Below, piece after piece: positions 62,464-64,000 of a stretch of 64,000 nt of DNA. Under the pieces are notes generated by a model. That model worked only from the letters and a program-made list of their open reading frames with translations. It did no database searches and had not been told where the DNA came from. Every line of letters begins with the position of its first letter. Within the stretch, counting starts at the first letter, position 1. The stretch is taken from positions 2,233,001-2,297,000 of the forward strand of contig NZ_CP144918.1 in assembly GCF_036700095.1 (NCBI RefSeq), given 5' to 3'. This stretch comes from Pelagerythrobacter marensis (GTDB lineage Bacteria; Pseudomonadota; Alphaproteobacteria; Sphingomonadales; Sphingomonadaceae). The translations under genes and the position numbers were made by a program.

Positions 62464-63169
62464 CGTGCCTCTCCGGCCTGGTGGAGCGCACGGCGGTCGC
62501 CTTCTCCTTGTCGATCCGGAAGACGAGTTCCTGCCACACACGGTCGATCTCGTAGACGTCCCCGCGCATATAGCCGTTCACGACCTGCTCTTCGCCCGAA
62601 GGCCCGATGGCGAACACGGCGGGCAGCGCCTGGTCGGGGCCGAACACGATCCGCGTGCGCACGCCGTCGTCGCTGATGGATACCGGTCGTACCTCCCGGT
62701 CCCCCTTGATGCGGTAGGTCCAACGCGCACCCGTCGGCTCGGTCGCAGGCTCCGGTATCTGTTCGAAGGCAGGCTCCTGCTCATATCCGTAGAGGAACCG
62801 CACCAGATAGGCGGCCATCAGGCCCGTTCCGGTCTGCAGCCGCATGCGGTAATTGCGCTGGTCGGTCGCGACCAACACCGTGCCGGCGGCGTCCTGTACT
62901 TGCGGGATCACGAACAATCCATCGCGCTCGGCCGAGACCTTCACCTCGAACGCCCTTGTCGCATCGAGCGTGACGCGCTGGACTTGTTCGCCCGGCTCGA
63001 AAAGCACGGTGAGACCCGTCATCGGGAGTGCCGTCAGCAGGTATTCCCCGTCGGGAGTCCAGTGCACCGTCTGGAGACGCGGGTTCTCGGCGCCGGGCTG
63101 CGGCATGACCTGCGCCTGCAACGGTGCTGCAAGCGCGATTATAGAGACGAGGAAGGCGGGTGCCCTCAT
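62456..63169 (-). CDS. virB9: Type IV secretion protein VirB9
   Basis: A 237-residue periplasmic/outer-membrane component with a signal peptide (residues 1-20, cleavage near LQAQ). Family motifs are VKVSAERDGLFVIP, DQRNYRMRLQTG, and a C-terminal domain with VFGPDQALPAVFAIG and NGYMRGDVYEIDRVWQELVF. With VirB10 it forms the outer-membrane core complex. Overlaps virB8 by four bases. Confidence 0.9.
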   Translation of the reverse strand: MRAPAFLVSIIALAAPLQAQVMPQPGAENPRLQTVHWTPDGEYLLTALPMTGLTVLFEPGEQVQRVTLDATRAFEVKVSAERDGLFVIPQVQDAAGTVLVATDQRNYRMRLQTGTGLMAAYLVRFLYGYEQEPAFEQIPEPATEPTGARWTYRIKGDREVRPVSISDDGVRTRIVFGPDQALPAVFAIGPSGEEQVVNGYMRGDVYEIDRVWQELVFRIDKEKATAVRSTRPERHDG

Positions 63170-63912
63170 GGTGTCCCAGCGCCGTCTACATCGCGAGCGG
63201 CTTCATCGGTCGTGCGCCGGGTCTCGATCACTTCGGGCAACGTCTCGGCATCGCGCCGGTAGCGCGTCACCTGAAATCCCAGCGGGTTGAGCAGCCGGTC
63301 GGCCTCGCTCATCTCCGCAGGTGAGAACCCGTAGTTGACCACCGCTGCCCAGTACTCAGGTGCCTGCGGCTGCGCACCCGGATCGTTTCGGATCGTGGTG
63401 AAACGCACCAGCGAGCTGTCGGCCGAGAGCGACGAGACGCTGCGTATTTCGACCGCGATCGTTCCGCCGCGCGGCATGAAGCTGAGCGGGCTCGCCGGAT
63501 TCGATGCCTGCATCCGCGCGATATAGCGCTGGCGCGCCTCGGGCGCGCTCCACAGCGCGACCTTGCGGTAATCGTTCTGGAGACTGTCGGCATCGAAGCT
63601 CTCGCGCGCGGTGACGTACTGGACGAGGAACGAACGGGTGAGCGCCGCATCGGGCGCGATCACCTGCTCGTCGAGCGGCGCCAGCGCTTCGACATTGCCT
63701 GTCTGGCGGTCGACCAGCAGCGTATAGGGCTCGACCGTCTTGAGCGGCAACAGGATGACCAGCGCGATCGCCAGGAGCAGCGCGATCACGCTCGCGACTG
63801 CGGCCACGATCCATGCCGTACGGCGCGAGCGCTCGAGCGTCTCGGTGACGCTGGTCGCCCAGCTGTCGGCGATCTCGATATCTTCGTGATCGAAGGGTTC
63901 GGGCGCGTTCAC
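63166..63912 (-). CDS. virB8: Type IV secretion protein VirB8
   Basis: A 248-residue inner-membrane bitopic protein: a short cytoplasmic segment, one helix near residues 33-57 (IVAAVASVIALLLAIALVIL) and an NTF2-like periplasmic domain with RSFLVQYVTARESFD and NPLGFQVTRYRRD. It starts with GTG 63912, overlapping the stop of the upstream gene (GTGA). Confidence 0.9.
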   Translation of the reverse strand: MNAPEPFDHEDIEIADSWATSVTETLERSRRTAWIVAAVASVIALLLAIALVILLPLKTVEPYTLLVDRQTGNVEALAPLDEQVIAPDAALTRSFLVQYVTARESFDADSLQNDYRKVALWSAPEARQRYIARMQASNPASPLSFMPRGGTIAVEIRSVSSLSADSSLVRFTTIRNDPGAQPQAPEYWAAVVNYGFSPAEMSEADRLLNPLGFQVTRYRRDAETLPEVIETRRTTDEAARDVDGAGTP

Positions 63913-64000
63913 GATTGTTGTCCCTCCCGGCGCCGCGCAACCATCGAAGCACGGTGCGCGGTGCGGCGATACGAACTGCCCAGCCTTTCACCGGGGCCGA
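63909..64000 (-). CDS. C-terminal end of the gene upstream of virB8 (probably virB6)
   Basis: The last 29 codons of a gene running off the right edge, ending MVARRREGQQS and stopping at 63909-63911. Its basic, non-hydrophobic tail and its position before virB8 in the usual virB order suggest VirB6, an inner-membrane channel part, but 29 residues are too few to be sure. Confidence 0.4.
   Translation of the reverse strand, partial: GPGERLGSSYRRTAHRASMVARRREGQQS

Overview
The window is high-GC DNA from an alphaproteobacterium, most likely a member of the Sphingomonadales and perhaps Erythrobacteraceae. I infer this from the style of the PurC, BamD, LigA, FYDLN-acid and RimM proteins, the sdhCDA and rpsP-rimM-trmD-rplS orders, and the palindromic intergenic repeats. 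It is a taxonomic guess, not a measurement.

Positions 1-47,950 are mostly housekeeping chromosome: the end of purC, a divergent proline block (proA-proC / proB), bamD-recN-hydrolase-monooxygenase-ligA, prmA and an SDR, sdhCDA, cmk, aroA, tRNA-Ala, ffh-rpsP-rimM-trmD-rplS, asd, a vapBC module that runs into a small metabolic operon, an M2 peptidase, rimB-rimK, amn, rpsF-rpsR-rplI, a Mur ligase, secG-pyrG, an hsp20 gene with a ROSE-like leader, grxC, a nitrilase-family gene and DUF1178. Palindromic elements lie between genes and also inside genes: two sit in frame within ligA and trmD, and a third supplies the start codon of rimM. A 390-bp unit bounded by a perfect 34-bp inverted repeat carries a GIY-YIG nuclease gene.

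Positions 17,743-19,833 hold a tight three-gene unit: a 55-residue peptide, a protein of unknown type and a cupin-like protein. I cannot match it to any described system. It looks like a peptide plus modification or handling proteins.

Positions 47,992-64,000 look like an integrated island. It starts at tRNA-Arg with a decayed large serine recombinase and an IS3-family element. An RHS toxin locus follows on the minus strand: one full-length secreted RHS gene and its putative immunity gene, then two displaced core-plus-tip copies and one bare tip, each followed by a different small membrane protein or lipoprotein. The four tips join at the same seam. The bare tip carries a complete JAMM metalloprotease motif. 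Upstream of the RHS gene are a 70-residue single-YD-repeat secreted protein and a type IV secretion block (virB11, virB10, virB9, virB8 and the end of a further gene).
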